Origin: Cohnella phaseoli
GTDB lineage: Bacteria > Bacillota > Bacilli > Paenibacillales > Paenibacillaceae
Reading direction: 5' to 3'
NCBI RefSeq assembly: GCF_003386235.1
Contig: NZ_QRDZ01000003.1
Coordinates: forward strand, 62,001-126,000
DNA: 64,000 bases
The translations under genes and the position numbers were made by a program. A model generated the notes under the pieces. It saw only the letters and a program-made list of their open reading frames with translations. It did no database searches and was not told where the DNA came from. This document shows, one piece after another, positions 49,391-57,429 of this stretch (its first letter is position 1; every line of letters begins with the position of its first letter).

Positions 49391-49657
49391 ACAAGGCGAA
49401 GAGACCAACAAGAGACGAGTTTGAGCTTGAGAATTAGCGGATCAATTGACCGGAGCGAAAAGAGAAGAGATCGAAGTCGTATTGACGTATGGGGGAGTGA
49501 AGAGGCGGTGAGAGGTACAATAACGGAAATGGATACCAGGACTACGTTTGTGCATGTCTATCGAAACGGTGAGACGGTTAAGGTTCCGTTTTCTGGATAT
49601 TATGAGAAGCCCCGGAGATCAATGACCGGGGCTTCCTTTCGCTCTTCTTACTCTTAA
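49391..49657 (+). pseudogene. YolD-like protein, frameshifted
   Basis: Successive frames give KRPTRDEFELE, then ELADQLTGAKREEIEVVLTY and GGVKRR, then RGTITEMDTRTTFVHVYRNG and ETVKVPF. This is a YolD-like protein, a family that usually accompanies a Y-family DNA polymerase on phages and plasmids. At least two frameshifts break it, and no polymerase gene is next to it. It marks the right end of the island. Confidence 0.55.
49607..49638 (+). terminator. Rho-independent terminator
   Basis: AAGCCCCGG pairs with CCGGGGCTT around AGATCAATGA, followed by CCTTTCGCTCTT. The T-run is imperfect. Confidence 0.65.
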
Positions 49658-49778
49658 ACGTTTATGAATTTCACGGCGCAATAGTGAAAGGAGATAGCGC
49701 CTACCACGTAAAGTTTAGCCCCAATTAGCTCCATTTCGACGCATTTTACTGTAGTATCTGCAATTTATCGATACCGGC

Positions 49779-49822
49779 AAAAACCCCGGAATCCCACTGC
49801 TATAGGGGATCCCGGGGTTTTT
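49779..49822. terminator. Terminator of rpsD
   Basis: AAAAACCCCGGAATCCC pairs with GGGGATCCCGGGGTTTTT (one bulge). The T-run on the minus strand ends rpsD; the plus strand also has one. Confidence 0.85.
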
Positions 49823-49849
49823 GTTAACTAGGTTTGCGTTCAGCCGAAA

Positions 49850-50449
49850 TTAACGGCTGTAGAATTCGACGATTTGTTTAACGTCGATTTCTTGGGACAG
49901 CTCGCCGCGATCCGGAAGACGAGTGTACTTGCCTTCCATCGTGTTGGCGTTGTAGTCCAGGTAGCCAGGAATGTGGTGACGTCCTTCCAGAGCTTCCTTG
50001 ATCGACTTCATGGAGCGGCTACGCTCGCGAAGGCCGATTACGTCGCCTGTTTGCACGATGTAGGAAGCGATGTCGACTTTCTTGCCGTTGACCGTAACGT
50101 GGCCGTGGGAGACCAGTTGACGGGAACCGTAACGGGAGTTAGCCATGCCGAGACGGTAGACAAGGTTGTCGAGACGGCTTTCCAACAAGATCATGAAGTT
50201 GTCGCCGGCGATGCCTTGCAGCTTCGAAGCGCGGTCGAACAAGTTGCGGAATTGCTTCTCGTTCAATCCGTACATGTGACGAAGCTTTTGTTTTTCTTGC
50301 AGCTGCATGCCGTATCCGCTGATTTTGCGGCGTTGGTTGGCGCCGTGTTGTCCCGGAGGGAATGCCCGCTTCAATTCCTTGCCCGATCCGCCCAGAGAAA
50401 TGCCCAGGCGGCGACTTAACTTGAACTTAGGACCTGTATATCTTGCCAT
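49850..50449 (-). CDS. rpsD: 30S ribosomal protein S4
   Basis: A 199-residue primary 16S rRNA-binding protein of the small subunit. It begins [20 protein letters not shown] and has the S4 core [38 protein letters not shown] and the S4 RNA-binding domain [20 protein letters not shown], ending QIVEFYSR. No zinc-binding cysteines are present, so this is the C-minus form. It is monocistronic with its own promoter and a leader of about 160 bases that can fold. B. subtilis S4 represses its own translation from such a leader. It is divergent from dgcP, as I recall is also the case near rpsD in B. subtilis. Confidence 0.97.
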   Translation of the reverse strand: MARYTGPKFKLSRRLGISLGGSGKELKRAFPPGQHGANQRRKISGYGMQLQEKQKLRHMYGLNEKQFRNLFDRASKLQGIAGDNFMILLESRLDNLVYRLGMANSRYGSRQLVSHGHVTVNGKKVDIASYIVQTGDVIGLRERSRSMKSIKEALEGRHHIPGYLDYNANTMEGKYTRLPDRGELSQEIDVKQIVEFYSR

Positions 50450-50608
50450 GTGTGAGAAAACTCCTTTTTCAAAATAAATAGTTTTGAAAATGGGTCTCGT
50501 TGCGCGGATTGTCCAATAACCGATATTGGTTCCGGCAGGGAGTTCAGCCGCTGCCCGCCGGTGGATCGTCCGAGAGGGTGCCACAAGATCTAAGCCCAGT
50601 ATTCAACA
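50450..50608 (-). promoter_or_regulatory. Structured rpsD leader, probable S4 autoregulatory RNA
   Basis: Between the promoter and the start codon the minus strand holds a hairpin CCGGCGGG...CCCTGCCGG and a second one, CCAATA-TCGG-TTATTGG, with GTGGCACC before them. An S4-binding leader is expected upstream of rpsD in Bacillota. Whether this one folds into the required pseudoknot cannot be shown by eye. Confidence 0.45.
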
Positions 50609-50614
50609 AGATAT

Positions 50615-50642
50615 ATTATAAGAAGCTGAGGGAATTTGTCAA
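50615..50642 (-). promoter_or_regulatory. Sigma-A promoter of rpsD
   Basis: TTGACA (50637-50642) and TATAAT (50615-50620) on the minus strand, both perfect hexamers, are 16 bases apart. Confidence 0.85.
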
Positions 50643-50817
50643 GAGGCGTTGTTTTATTTGAATTGTTTTACGCCGACGATGAGCGACTTCGAGGCGCTAA
50701 AACTGTGAGAAACAAGGGCTGAGAAAATAAGTCAAAAGGCTATAGACTTCTATAGAGGTTAGTGCAAAAATCACGGTTTCATTGTATAGTAAAGAGAGTT
50801 ACACGGGGGATTAGGGG

Positions 50818-52806
50818 GTGTCGGGTACGGTCTACAAGAGGAATGTTCAGCAACATCACGAAACGCCAAACGTTACGGAGAATCCGTCCCTTACCCGTCA
50901 GCAACTGCCTCAGTGGTTACAGAAGCAGGAGCTAACCGAAGCGGACTTGCCGTATATCCATGATTTGCTGGCAAGCGGCTTCGCAAAGTGGCTGGAAGAA
51001 GCGGAAGGCTTCCCTTGGCTGGGTGGGCCGATCGCGCTGCTTCACCCGGACGGAACGAATGTCAACACGAGTCAGCCCTCGGAAGAGTCGGAAGCCGAGC
51101 TTCCATTCTGGGGCGAAACGGGCATCGGCCCTACGGCCGCCAGCAGAGCGCTGGATACTTGCCGCCCAACGCTGATGCGTGCGGAAGAGCATCGTATCGC
51201 CAAGCTCAAAGAATACGATTCGATTGCCGTGCCGATCTTTGCGAGAACGACCGGCTTTCCATACGCAGTTGTCGCATGTCTGCTTCCGGCAGGCACTGCG
51301 CAGGCGGGCGACCTGAAGCTTCTTCAGGCCGCAGCGCTTCATATACGAAGCTGCATCTACCGGAGCTTCGAGAATTTATTCGTCGGAGGCTTGCTGAGGG
51401 AACGCAAGCTGTCCAATAAAGAAGAGGTTCGCCGGAATACGCTGTTCGGCGTCATGAGGCGGCTGAACGACCATATCGACGTCGAGAGCGTGCTGTCCGA
51501 AGTGCTGGACAGTCTCGAACAGCTGTACCCGGTTTGCAAGGCGGACTTATTTCTCTCCCAGGATTATTCGAGCCCGAACGAGAAGGTTCGCCCGCTCGCT
51601 TTCCATCTCAACGAGATGGAGCTTTGCAAGGCGGCTTTCCTCGACGGGAAAATCCGCGAGGAGTTCTCGGTTGGGCGTCATCGCGCCGCGCTACCGCTGT
51701 CTGGTAAGCAGGGTGTGTACGGCGTGCTTAGGCTAGATATGCCGGAGAAGCAGCTGGATGAAGCGGACATCAGCTTCCTGACGATGCTCGCGGGTGCGGC
51801 GGGAGCCGCTTTCGAGAAGGCGAAGCTTCATGAGCAGGCCAACGTTCTCGTAGGAGAGCTGCGCCTCATCAACGAGCTTACGCAGAGGCTCAACAGCAGT
51901 TTGAAGCTGTCGGAGACGATGCAGTTCGCTTCTGCCGAGCTGCTTGCGATTTTTAAGTCGGATTTTTGCTGCATCCTTCAATTCGATACCGGACTTCAAC
52001 AATTCATGGTCATGTCCTCGAACGTAGCGGAGATGATCGGGGAGACGTACTCGAAAGATTACGGCTTCTGCGGCGTCATGTGGTCGACCCAGGAACCGAT
52101 CATTCTGTCGGACTACTGCTCGGCGACGCCTGTCCAGTCGAAGCTTATGGACGTGACGGACTCGCGCTCCTTGCTCGCTTCGCCGCTGCTGCTCAACGGA
52201 GAAGTCATCGGGGCGGTGATGATCGCGAAGCGCGAATCGAACTTTTTCTCCTACGATAACTACAAGTTATTGCAGGTGCTGTCGGCCCATTTGGGTCTGG
52301 CGATTTCGAACGCTACCCTGCATGCCGAAGTGCGACGGATGGTCATTACCGACAATTTGACCGGTCTGTATGCGCGGCATTATTTGAACGAGCGAATCGG
52401 CCGCAAGCAGTTGAAAGACAGCTCCGGCTCTTTGATCGTCGTCGACATCGACCACTTCAAGAAAATTAACGATACCTACGGGCATCAGGTCGGGGACGAT
52501 ATTTTGATTCAGGTGAGTCAGATTATTCGCACTTCGATTCGGGACAGCGATATCGCCGCCCGCTGGGGCGGGGAGGAACTGGCGATCTACTTGCCGCTGC
52601 TCAGCTTGGAGCAGACGGAGCGGGTTGCGGAAAGAATTCGGCAGCGGGTCGAGTCGGAGACCAATCCGAAAGTAACCGTATCGTGCGGCATTTCGGAATG
52701 GCGGCTCCAGGATGAGCGGGTCAGCGTCGAAATGCTGTTCTACAAGGCCGATATGGCGCTGTACGAAGCGAAGCATCATGGGCGCAATTGTATTGTTGTC
52801 GGTTAA
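50818..52806 (+). CDS. dgcP: Diguanylate cyclase with GAF domains (DgcP/YtrP-like)
   Basis: A 662-residue cytoplasmic enzyme that makes cyclic di-GMP from GTP. Two or three GAF-like sensory regions fill residues about 70-490: FARTTGFPYAVVACLLP, then ADLFLSQDYSS with LPLSGKQGVYGVLRLDMP, then SDFCCILQFDTG with SPLLLNGEVIGAVMIAKRE. The C-terminal GGDEF domain (about 500-660) has DNLTGLYARHYLNERI, VVDIDHFKKINDTYGHQVGD and an active GGEEL in RWGGEELAIYLP. No membrane segment is present. Domain order and position beside rpsD match B. subtilis DgcP, although this protein is about 80 residues longer at the N-terminus. The start is GTG 50818, close to a GGGG stretch. Confidence 0.85.
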   Translation: MSGTVYKRNVQQHHETPNVTENPSLTRQQLPQWLQKQELTEADLPYIHDLLASGFAKWLEEAEGFPWLGGPIALLHPDGTNVNTSQPSEESEAELPFWGETGIGPTAASRALDTCRPTLMRAEEHRIAKLKEYDSIAVPIFARTTGFPYAVVACLLPAGTAQAGDLKLLQAAALHIRSCIYRSFENLFVGGLLRERKLSNKEEVRRNTLFGVMRRLNDHIDVESVLSEVLDSLEQLYPVCKADLFLSQDYSSPNEKVRPLAFHLNEMELCKAAFLDGKIREEFSVGRHRAALPLSGKQGVYGVLRLDMPEKQLDEADISFLTMLAGAAGAAFEKAKLHEQANVLVGELRLINELTQRLNSSLKLSETMQFASAELLAIFKSDFCCILQFDTGLQQFMVMSSNVAEMIGETYSKDYGFCGVMWSTQEPIILSDYCSATPVQSKLMDVTDSRSLLASPLLLNGEVIGAVMIAKRESNFFSYDNYKLLQVLSAHLGLAISNATLHAEVRRMVITDNLTGLYARHYLNERIGRKQLKDSSGSLIVVDIDHFKKINDTYGHQVGDDILIQVSQIIRTSIRDSDIAARWGGEELAIYLPLLSLEQTERVAERIRQRVESETNPKVTVSCGISEWRLQDERVSVEMLFYKADMALYEAKHHGRNCIVVG

Positions 52807-52834
52807 TGCACGAGTAACGTATAGGCATCAAAAC

Positions 52835-52880
52835 GCAGGCGGCGTCGGGGAGGAAAACCCGGCGCCGCCTGCGCGCTTTT
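52835..52880 (+). terminator. Terminator of dgcP
   Basis: GCAGGCGGCG pairs with CGCCGCCTGC, followed by GCGCTTTTC; the T-run is short. Confidence 0.6.
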
Positions 52881-52956
52881 CGAGATGAAGGTCCCCTTGG
52901 TGTATAGACCCGGCAAATGGGGAAACGATACGAAGCGAGGGGGAGATGACAACGAA

Positions 52957-53691
52957 ATGCATAAAAAGGTTAGGCATTGCCTACTAATTTGCGGAACGGG
53001 ATGGCTTCTTCCGCTTTTGACCGGCTGCATGGGAGCGGCGGGAGGAGTGTCGGCGAACGAGGCATTCGCTTTATCGGCTTCGGCGCTGTCCGGCAGCGAG
53101 AGCTACGGTTTTGCGGGGAAACTCGCCGTGTATAGTCCTGGGGGGAAAGTAGAGAAAAGCGCTTCGTTCAAAGGAGAGGTCAGCCTTCACGGCAATCTGA
53201 AGCTTAATTGGACGGAGTCGGACAAGGCTTCAGGCGTGCTCGACGAGAATGAACGGATCGTCCCCGGGTACAAGCCGCTAAGCCTGCTCGAAGCGCTGAA
53301 CGGCCGTAATGCTTCGATGGCTTACGCCACCGCTCCTGCGCCGGGCGAGCCAGTGCGTATTCGCATCCAATTGCGCGAGGAGACGGCCAAGCAGCGGATT
53401 GCGGATGCGCTTCGCAAGGAGCTCGCGGAAGTCGGCGCGGATGAACGGCTTTATGTCCGGCATCCGGAGCAGGCGCGCAAGACGCTGAAAGCTTCCGAAC
53501 GCAGGCTTGAGGCCGCTCTCGCCACGTTAAAGGTCGATACGGTCGTGCTCTGGACGGCCAATTCCAAAAGCTGGTTTCCGGAACGGATGGTGGAGGAGAC
53601 GGAGCTGCTTTACGAGTGGGAAGGAAAAACGTACAGCGAGAAGCGAACCTCGGAAACGAATTTCCTTGCAGCGGCTAAGGTGGTACAATAA
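52957..53691 (+). CDS. Lipoprotein, unknown function
   Basis: A 244-residue exported lipoprotein. ATG 52957 (MHKKVRHCLLICGTGWLLPL LTGC) gives a proper signal with lipobox LLTGC; the frame also extends to 52885 in front of the signal. The mature protein begins MGAAGGVSANEAF after the cysteine. It has a beta-rich first part (SYGFAGKLAVYSPGGKVEKS, KGEVSLHGNLKLNW) and an amphipathic helix part (AKQRIADALRKELAEV, EQARKTLKASERRLEAALAT). It ends with strands around VVLWTANSKSWFPERMVEET. The pattern recalls lipoproteins that monitor outer-surface state, but no family was recognised. Confidence 0.75.
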   Translation: MHKKVRHCLLICGTGWLLPLLTGCMGAAGGVSANEAFALSASALSGSESYGFAGKLAVYSPGGKVEKSASFKGEVSLHGNLKLNWTESDKASGVLDENERIVPGYKPLSLLEALNGRNASMAYATAPAPGEPVRIRIQLREETAKQRIADALRKELAEVGADERLYVRHPEQARKTLKASERRLEAALATLKVDTVVLWTANSKSWFPERMVEETELLYEWEGKTYSEKRTSETNFLAAAKVVQ

Positions 53692-53738
53692 AGTCGATTG
53701 ATCTCTGAAAAAGGAAATCAGCGAGAAGGAGTGTCAGT

Positions 53739-54854
53739 ATGAGAGATCCGCGAATCCGGCAATTGGCCACCAACTTGGCAGGGTACTCGGTGAAGGTGAA
53801 GCCGGGAGAAAATGTGCTTATCGAAATGATCGGCTCCGAGCGGGAACTGCTCAAAAGCTTGATCGAGGAAGTGGCCAAGCTTGGAGGAAATCCGTTCGTT
53901 GAAATAGAAGACCGTTCGGTGCTGCGCACCTTGCTTCTCAACGCGACCGACGAGCAATTGCAAACCTGGGCGGCGTATGACTTGGAGCGGATGCAGCGGA
54001 TGGACGCTTATATCGGCATTCGGGCCGGCGACAATGCCAACGAACTGGCCGACGTGCCTGCAGACCGCATGAAGGCGTACGACCGCATCCATCGTCATCC
54101 GGTACATATGGAGCAGCGGGTGAAGAAGACGAGGTGGGTCGTGCTGCGTTATCCGAACAGCGCGATGGCCCAATCTGCGAATATGAGCACGGAGGCGTTC
54201 GAGGATTTTTACTTCAACGTCTGCAATCTCGATTACGCTAAAATGGACCGTGCGATGGACCCGCTGCAGAAGCTGATGGCTCGTACGGACAAAGTGCGCA
54301 TTGTCGGCCCCGGCACCGATCTGTCGTTCTCGATCAAAGGCATCGGCGCCCAAAAATGCTCCGGCGAGCGCAACATACCCGACGGCGAGGTATACTCCTG
54401 CCCGGTACGCGACTCGGTCAACGGCACGATTTTTTACAATACGCCTAGCGTCTATAACGGATTTACGTTCGAGAACATCAAGTTCACGTTCGAAAACGGC
54501 AAAATCGTGGAAGCTTCGGCCAACGATACCGAGCGGATCAACGCGCTGCTGGACAGCGACGAGGGCGCAAGGCATATCGGCGAGTTCAGCCTGGGCTTTA
54601 ATCCTTTTATTCTTCATCCGATGAAGGATACGCTGTTCGACGAGAAAATCGCGGGAAGCCTGCATTTCACTCCCGGGCAGGCGTACGAGGTGACCGACAA
54701 CGGCAATCGTTCGTCCATCCACTGGGATCTCGTTCTCATTCAGCGTCCCGAATACGGCGGCGGGGAAGTGTACTTCGACGATGTGCTGATCCGCAAGGAC
54801 GGCCTCTTCGTTATCCCCGAACTGGAAGGGCTGAACCCGGATTTCTTGAAATAA
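53739..54854 (+). CDS. M29 family aminopeptidase (AmpS-like)
   Basis: A 371-residue metal-dependent aminopeptidase acting in the cytoplasm. It begins MRDPRIRQLATNLAGYSVKV. Metal-site and family residues lie in RIVGPGTDLSFSIKG (about 190), the CSGERNIPDGEVYSCPVRDS loop with its glutamates, LDSDEGARHIGEFSLGFNP, and the histidine-containing DKIAG/NRSSIHWDLVL region near the end. AmpS and PepS enzymes of this family prefer short peptides. AGAAGGAG lies upstream of ATG 53739. No signal peptide is present. Confidence 0.9.
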   Translation: MRDPRIRQLATNLAGYSVKVKPGENVLIEMIGSERELLKSLIEEVAKLGGNPFVEIEDRSVLRTLLLNATDEQLQTWAAYDLERMQRMDAYIGIRAGDNANELADVPADRMKAYDRIHRHPVHMEQRVKKTRWVVLRYPNSAMAQSANMSTEAFEDFYFNVCNLDYAKMDRAMDPLQKLMARTDKVRIVGPGTDLSFSIKGIGAQKCSGERNIPDGEVYSCPVRDSVNGTIFYNTPSVYNGFTFENIKFTFENGKIVEASANDTERINALLDSDEGARHIGEFSLGFNPFILHPMKDTLFDEKIAGSLHFTPGQAYEVTDNGNRSSIHWDLVLIQRPEYGGGEVYFDDVLIRKDGLFVIPELEGLNPDFLK

Positions 54855-54866
54855 TGATTTTTTCCC

Positions 54867-54896
54867 TTGCGTGAAAAGAGGGGAACAAGTTATGAT
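54867..54896 (+). promoter_or_regulatory. Promoter of the HPr-like gene
   Basis: TTGCGT (54867-54872) and TATGAT (54891-54896) are 18 bases apart, 42 bases before the start codon. Confidence 0.5.
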
Positions 54897-54937
54897 GTTG
54901 GAGAGATTGCTACGCCTAAAATTTAGGAGGGAATTCC

Positions 54938-55177
54938 GTGTCGAACAATGCTGCAATTGTAGAGTTATCCCAAACCGCAAATAAGTTTCGTTCTTCCATC
55001 GTTCTTCAAGCGGAGAACAAGTACATTGACGTGAAGAGCATTCTGGGATTGTTCACGACGCTCGTAGGCAACCTTTCTTATGAGCTTCATGTTCACGGTC
55101 CGGATGCCGAGGAAGCAAAGAAGGAGCTCGGAGAAATTTTCTCCAAGCACGGCCTTAACGTCAAAGTTGTGGAATAA
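54938..55177 (+). CDS. HPr family protein lacking the phospho-histidine (Crh-like)
   Basis: A 79-residue HPr-fold protein, GTG start with GGAGGG upstream. The serine that HPr kinase modifies in HPr and Crh is kept in DVKSILGLFTTLVG. The N-terminal GxHARPA active loop is absent: at the matching place the sequence reads QTANKFRSSIVLQAE, with no histidine. It therefore cannot carry phosphate from enzyme I and is more like Crh, the regulatory HPr homologue that works with CcpA, although it is not closely similar to Crh. A role as a CcpA corepressor or a structural HPr-fold protein is possible. Confidence 0.8.
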   Translation: MSNNAAIVELSQTANKFRSSIVLQAENKYIDVKSILGLFTTLVGNLSYELHVHGPDAEEAKKELGEIFSKHGLNVKVVE

Positions 55178-55209
55178 TCCGCTTTAATGTTCTGGAGTTG
55201 AGGTTTAAG

Positions 55210-55256
55210 GAGCTGTTCTCGTTAGGGCATTGCGCCCCCGAGACGGCTCTTTCGTC
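55210..55256 (+). terminator. Probable terminator of the HPr-like gene
   Basis: GAGCTGTTCTCG pairs with CGAGACGGCTC (one bulge, one wobble), followed by TTTCGTCTGTTT. The T-run is weak. Confidence 0.5.
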
Positions 55257-55417
55257 TGTTTGGAGCGGAAAGTTTCGGAGAATACGGTTACCTGTCCTTG
55301 TGCTTCCGGGCATTATGGTCTAATATAAAAGTGATAGCTAGACAAATGGCTTAGAGCCTTCGTCGTTCCGACGGAGATTTGCTTACAATTGCACGCAAGG
55401 GCACAGGGGGAGTGGGA

Positions 55418-55708
55418 ATGGCAGCGTCGGATACCCTAGTCGATCTTCACGAGAAAGCGCTAAGGCTGCTTCGGGAAGACGCCGATAAGATCGAGAAGTT
55501 GATCGCTATCCAGATGGAAAACCTAACGACTCGTAAATGCCCGTTGTACGAAGAAGTTCTGGACACCCAGATGTACGGCTTCTCACGGGCGGTTGATTTC
55601 GCGGTGCGTACAGGATTGGTCGACGAGAGCGCTGGCAAGCTGTTGATCAGTCAATTGGAACGCAATCTGGCGATGCTATACGAAGCGTTGGAAAAGAAAG
55701 AAGAGTAG
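55418..55708 (+). CDS. ylaN: YlaN family protein (DUF1507)
   Basis: A 96-residue helical protein. ATG 55418 gives MAASDTLVDLHEKALRLLRE, with GGGGGAG upstream; the frame extends to 55379 without a better start. Family marks are DADKIEKLIAIQMENLTTRK, CPLYEEVLDTQMYGFSRAVD and FAVRTGLVDESAGKLL, matching B. subtilis YlaN almost residue for residue. YlaN is needed in low iron and has been linked to Fur control. The terminator arm begins inside its last codons. Confidence 0.93.
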   Translation: MAASDTLVDLHEKALRLLREDADKIEKLIAIQMENLTTRKCPLYEEVLDTQMYGFSRAVDFAVRTGLVDESAGKLLISQLERNLAMLYEALEKKEE

Positions 55709-55745
55709 CACCCTGACAGGGCAGGGTTGCTGCTCTTCTTTTTTT
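55697..55745. terminator. Terminator between convergent ylaN and the Ca2+/H+ exchanger gene
   Basis: AAAGAAGAGTAGCACCCTG pairs with CAGGGTTGCTGCTCTTCTTT (one bulge), followed by a T-run. The left arm overlaps the ylaN stop codon. Confidence 0.8.
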
Positions 55746-56805
55746 AGACGAAGAAAAACGCGACTCCGAGAATAGCATAGACGAACAGCAGCAGCATGCC
55801 CTCGAACCAGGTCGTCGATCCGTCCCGCGAGATGGAGATCGCGATGAATACGGCTACGGCGATGGCGGCCAGCTCGATCGTCGTGAAGATAAGATTCATC
55901 CCCCCGCCGAACAGCAAGCTGACAAAGACGAGCACGGGAGCGACGAACAGGGCGATCTGCAAGCTGCTGCCGACGGCGATCTCGACCGCGGCCCCCATCT
56001 TGTTCTTCAAGGCGAGCATGATAGCCGCGCTGTGTTCCGCCGCATTGCCGACGATGGCTACGACAAAGGCGCCGATGAACAATTCCGACAGGCCGAATCG
56101 CGCGGAGAACGCATCCAGCGTATGGACGAGCCATTCGCTGATGAAAGCGACCATAACGGTAGCGACGACCAGCAGAACGACGGACAGCGATTTGGACCAA
56201 CCGGGGCTTTCGCCGTGATCGGCCTTCGTTTCCTCGTTGTCTGCGAGCAGATCTTTATGGGTGACCATCGAATAGATGAGCCAGCCGATATAGGCAATGA
56301 TCAGAAAAGCGGCTACGATCTCGCTCATTCTGAGCGTATCATGCACGGAGATATGCTCGGTTTGCACGAAGATAGCGGGAATGAACAGGGCAATAATGGC
56401 GAGCAGCATCAGCGATGCATTTTGCCCGGCCAGATGGACGTTGAACTTTTGCTCCTTGAACTTGAGCCCGCCTGTCAAAGCGCTTGCGCCGAGCACGAGC
56501 AGCAAGTTGCCGATGATCGCGCCGGTTAAGCTGGCTTTGACGATTTCGAACAGTCCTTCCTTGATCAGGAAGATGGCGATAATCAGCTCGGCCGCATTGC
56601 CGAACGTCGCGTTCAGAAATCCGCCGAGCCGTTGTCCCGCATAGTGCGCAACCGATTCCGTCGCCTTGCCGAGCAGGCCCGCGGCGAATAAAATCGCGAT
56701 TCCGGCAAAGGCGAACTGAAGCTCCATCCCCCAATGCAAATAGTGGGAAAGGGCGCTCAGAAGAAACGTCAAGATCAACAGGGGATAGAACGATTTTTTT
56801 AACAA
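55744..56805 (-). CDS. Calcium/proton exchanger (CAX, YfkE-like)
   Basis: A 353-residue cation antiporter. The TTG at 56805 has AAGAAGGTG upstream and gives the normal family length; the frame to 56952 adds non-family sequence. Eleven hydrophobic segments are split by an acidic loop (ADNEETKADHGESPGW). The two inverted alpha-repeats that form the ion site are visible as GGFLNATFGNAAELIIAIFL and VAIVGNAAEHSAAIMLALKN, with the key glutamates in GNAAE. These residues and the length match B. subtilis YfkE (ChaA), which expels calcium. It converges with ylaN. Confidence 0.9.
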   Translation of the reverse strand: MLKKSFYPLLILTFLLSALSHYLHWGMELQFAFAGIAILFAAGLLGKATESVAHYAGQRLGGFLNATFGNAAELIIAIFLIKEGLFEIVKASLTGAIIGNLLLVLGASALTGGLKFKEQKFNVHLAGQNASLMLLAIIALFIPAIFVQTEHISVHDTLRMSEIVAAFLIIAYIGWLIYSMVTHKDLLADNEETKADHGESPGWSKSLSVVLLVVATVMVAFISEWLVHTLDAFSARFGLSELFIGAFVVAIVGNAAEHSAAIMLALKNKMGAAVEIAVGSSLQIALFVAPVLVFVSLLFGGGMNLIFTTIELAAIAVAVFIAISISRDGSTTWFEGMLLLFVYAILGVAFFFV

Positions 56806-56991
56806 GCGGATACACCTTCTTGGAGGCAGAATATAGAAAGTCTCGGATTGGTATTTCTTACTATACCCAATTTTTGTATTGCAGTAAACGGAGATTTTTG
56901 AACAAAACGCGGCAGGCGGTCGAGTGCGGTTGATTATGGTCTGGTCTTCCATTACAATGGAAACATATTAGGTCGGGGAGAGTGGGCCGCT

Positions 56992-57372
56992 ATGACAGAT
57001 GAACTGCAGCAAGGTATGATACGGATTTCCGATGACGTCGTTGCCACGATTGCCGGATTGGCGGCGCTGGAGACGCCGGGAGTCGCCGCGATGTCGGGCG
57101 GCATATCGGAAGGATTGGCCAAGAGACTAAGCGGACGCAACGCTCAGAAGGGCGTCTCCGTCGAGGTTGGCCAGGTCGAAGCGGCAATCGATTTGCGAAT
57201 TGTTGTCCAGTACGGCATTCCGATTCAGGAAGTCGGGCGGAGATTGCAAGAGAACGTTCGGGAAGCCGTCGAGAACATGACAGGCTTGAACGTCGTCGAG
57301 GTCAACGTCAAGGTGGAAGGCGTAGCCTTCAAGGACGAAGAAGCCGTCGATGAGCCTAACCGGGTGAAATAA
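56992..57372 (+). CDS. Asp23/Gls24 family envelope stress response protein
   Basis: A 126-residue protein with MIRISDDVVATIAGLAALET at the N-terminus and the family core GVAAMSGG..., ISVEVG-like VSVEVGQVEAAIDLRIVVQY, GIPIQEVGRRLQENVREAVE, and TGLNVVEVNVKVEGVAF. Members are abundant cytoplasmic proteins in the staphylococcal Asp23 or B. subtilis YloU/YqhY group, tied to envelope or lipid homeostasis. It stands alone with its own terminator at 57391-57424. The paralogue (YqhY or YloU) cannot be assigned from context. Confidence 0.9.
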   Translation: MTDELQQGMIRISDDVVATIAGLAALETPGVAAMSGGISEGLAKRLSGRNAQKGVSVEVGQVEAAIDLRIVVQYGIPIQEVGRRLQENVREAVENMTGLNVVEVNVKVEGVAFKDEEAVDEPNRVK

Positions 57373-57390
57373 TGTATCCTAGAACATGAG

Positions 57391-57424
57391 AAGAGGGCTG
57401 TCCAAGCGGACAGCCCTCTTTTAA
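57391..57424. terminator. Bidirectional terminator
   Basis: AAGAGGGCTGTCC pairs perfectly with GGACAGCCCTCTT around an AAGC loop, between the convergent Asp23 and ftsW genes. Confidence 0.9.
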
Positions 57425-57429
57425 GCATA

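Noticed and set aside
50450-50608. T-box riboswitch in the rpsD leader
   Set aside because: Only GTGGCACC resembles the T-box core. Stem I, a specifier loop and a competing terminator were not found.
53718-54980. 420-codon open frame opposite the M29 aminopeptidase gene
   Set aside because: No ribosome binding site or recognisable domain is present, and the plus-strand gene has clear family motifs.
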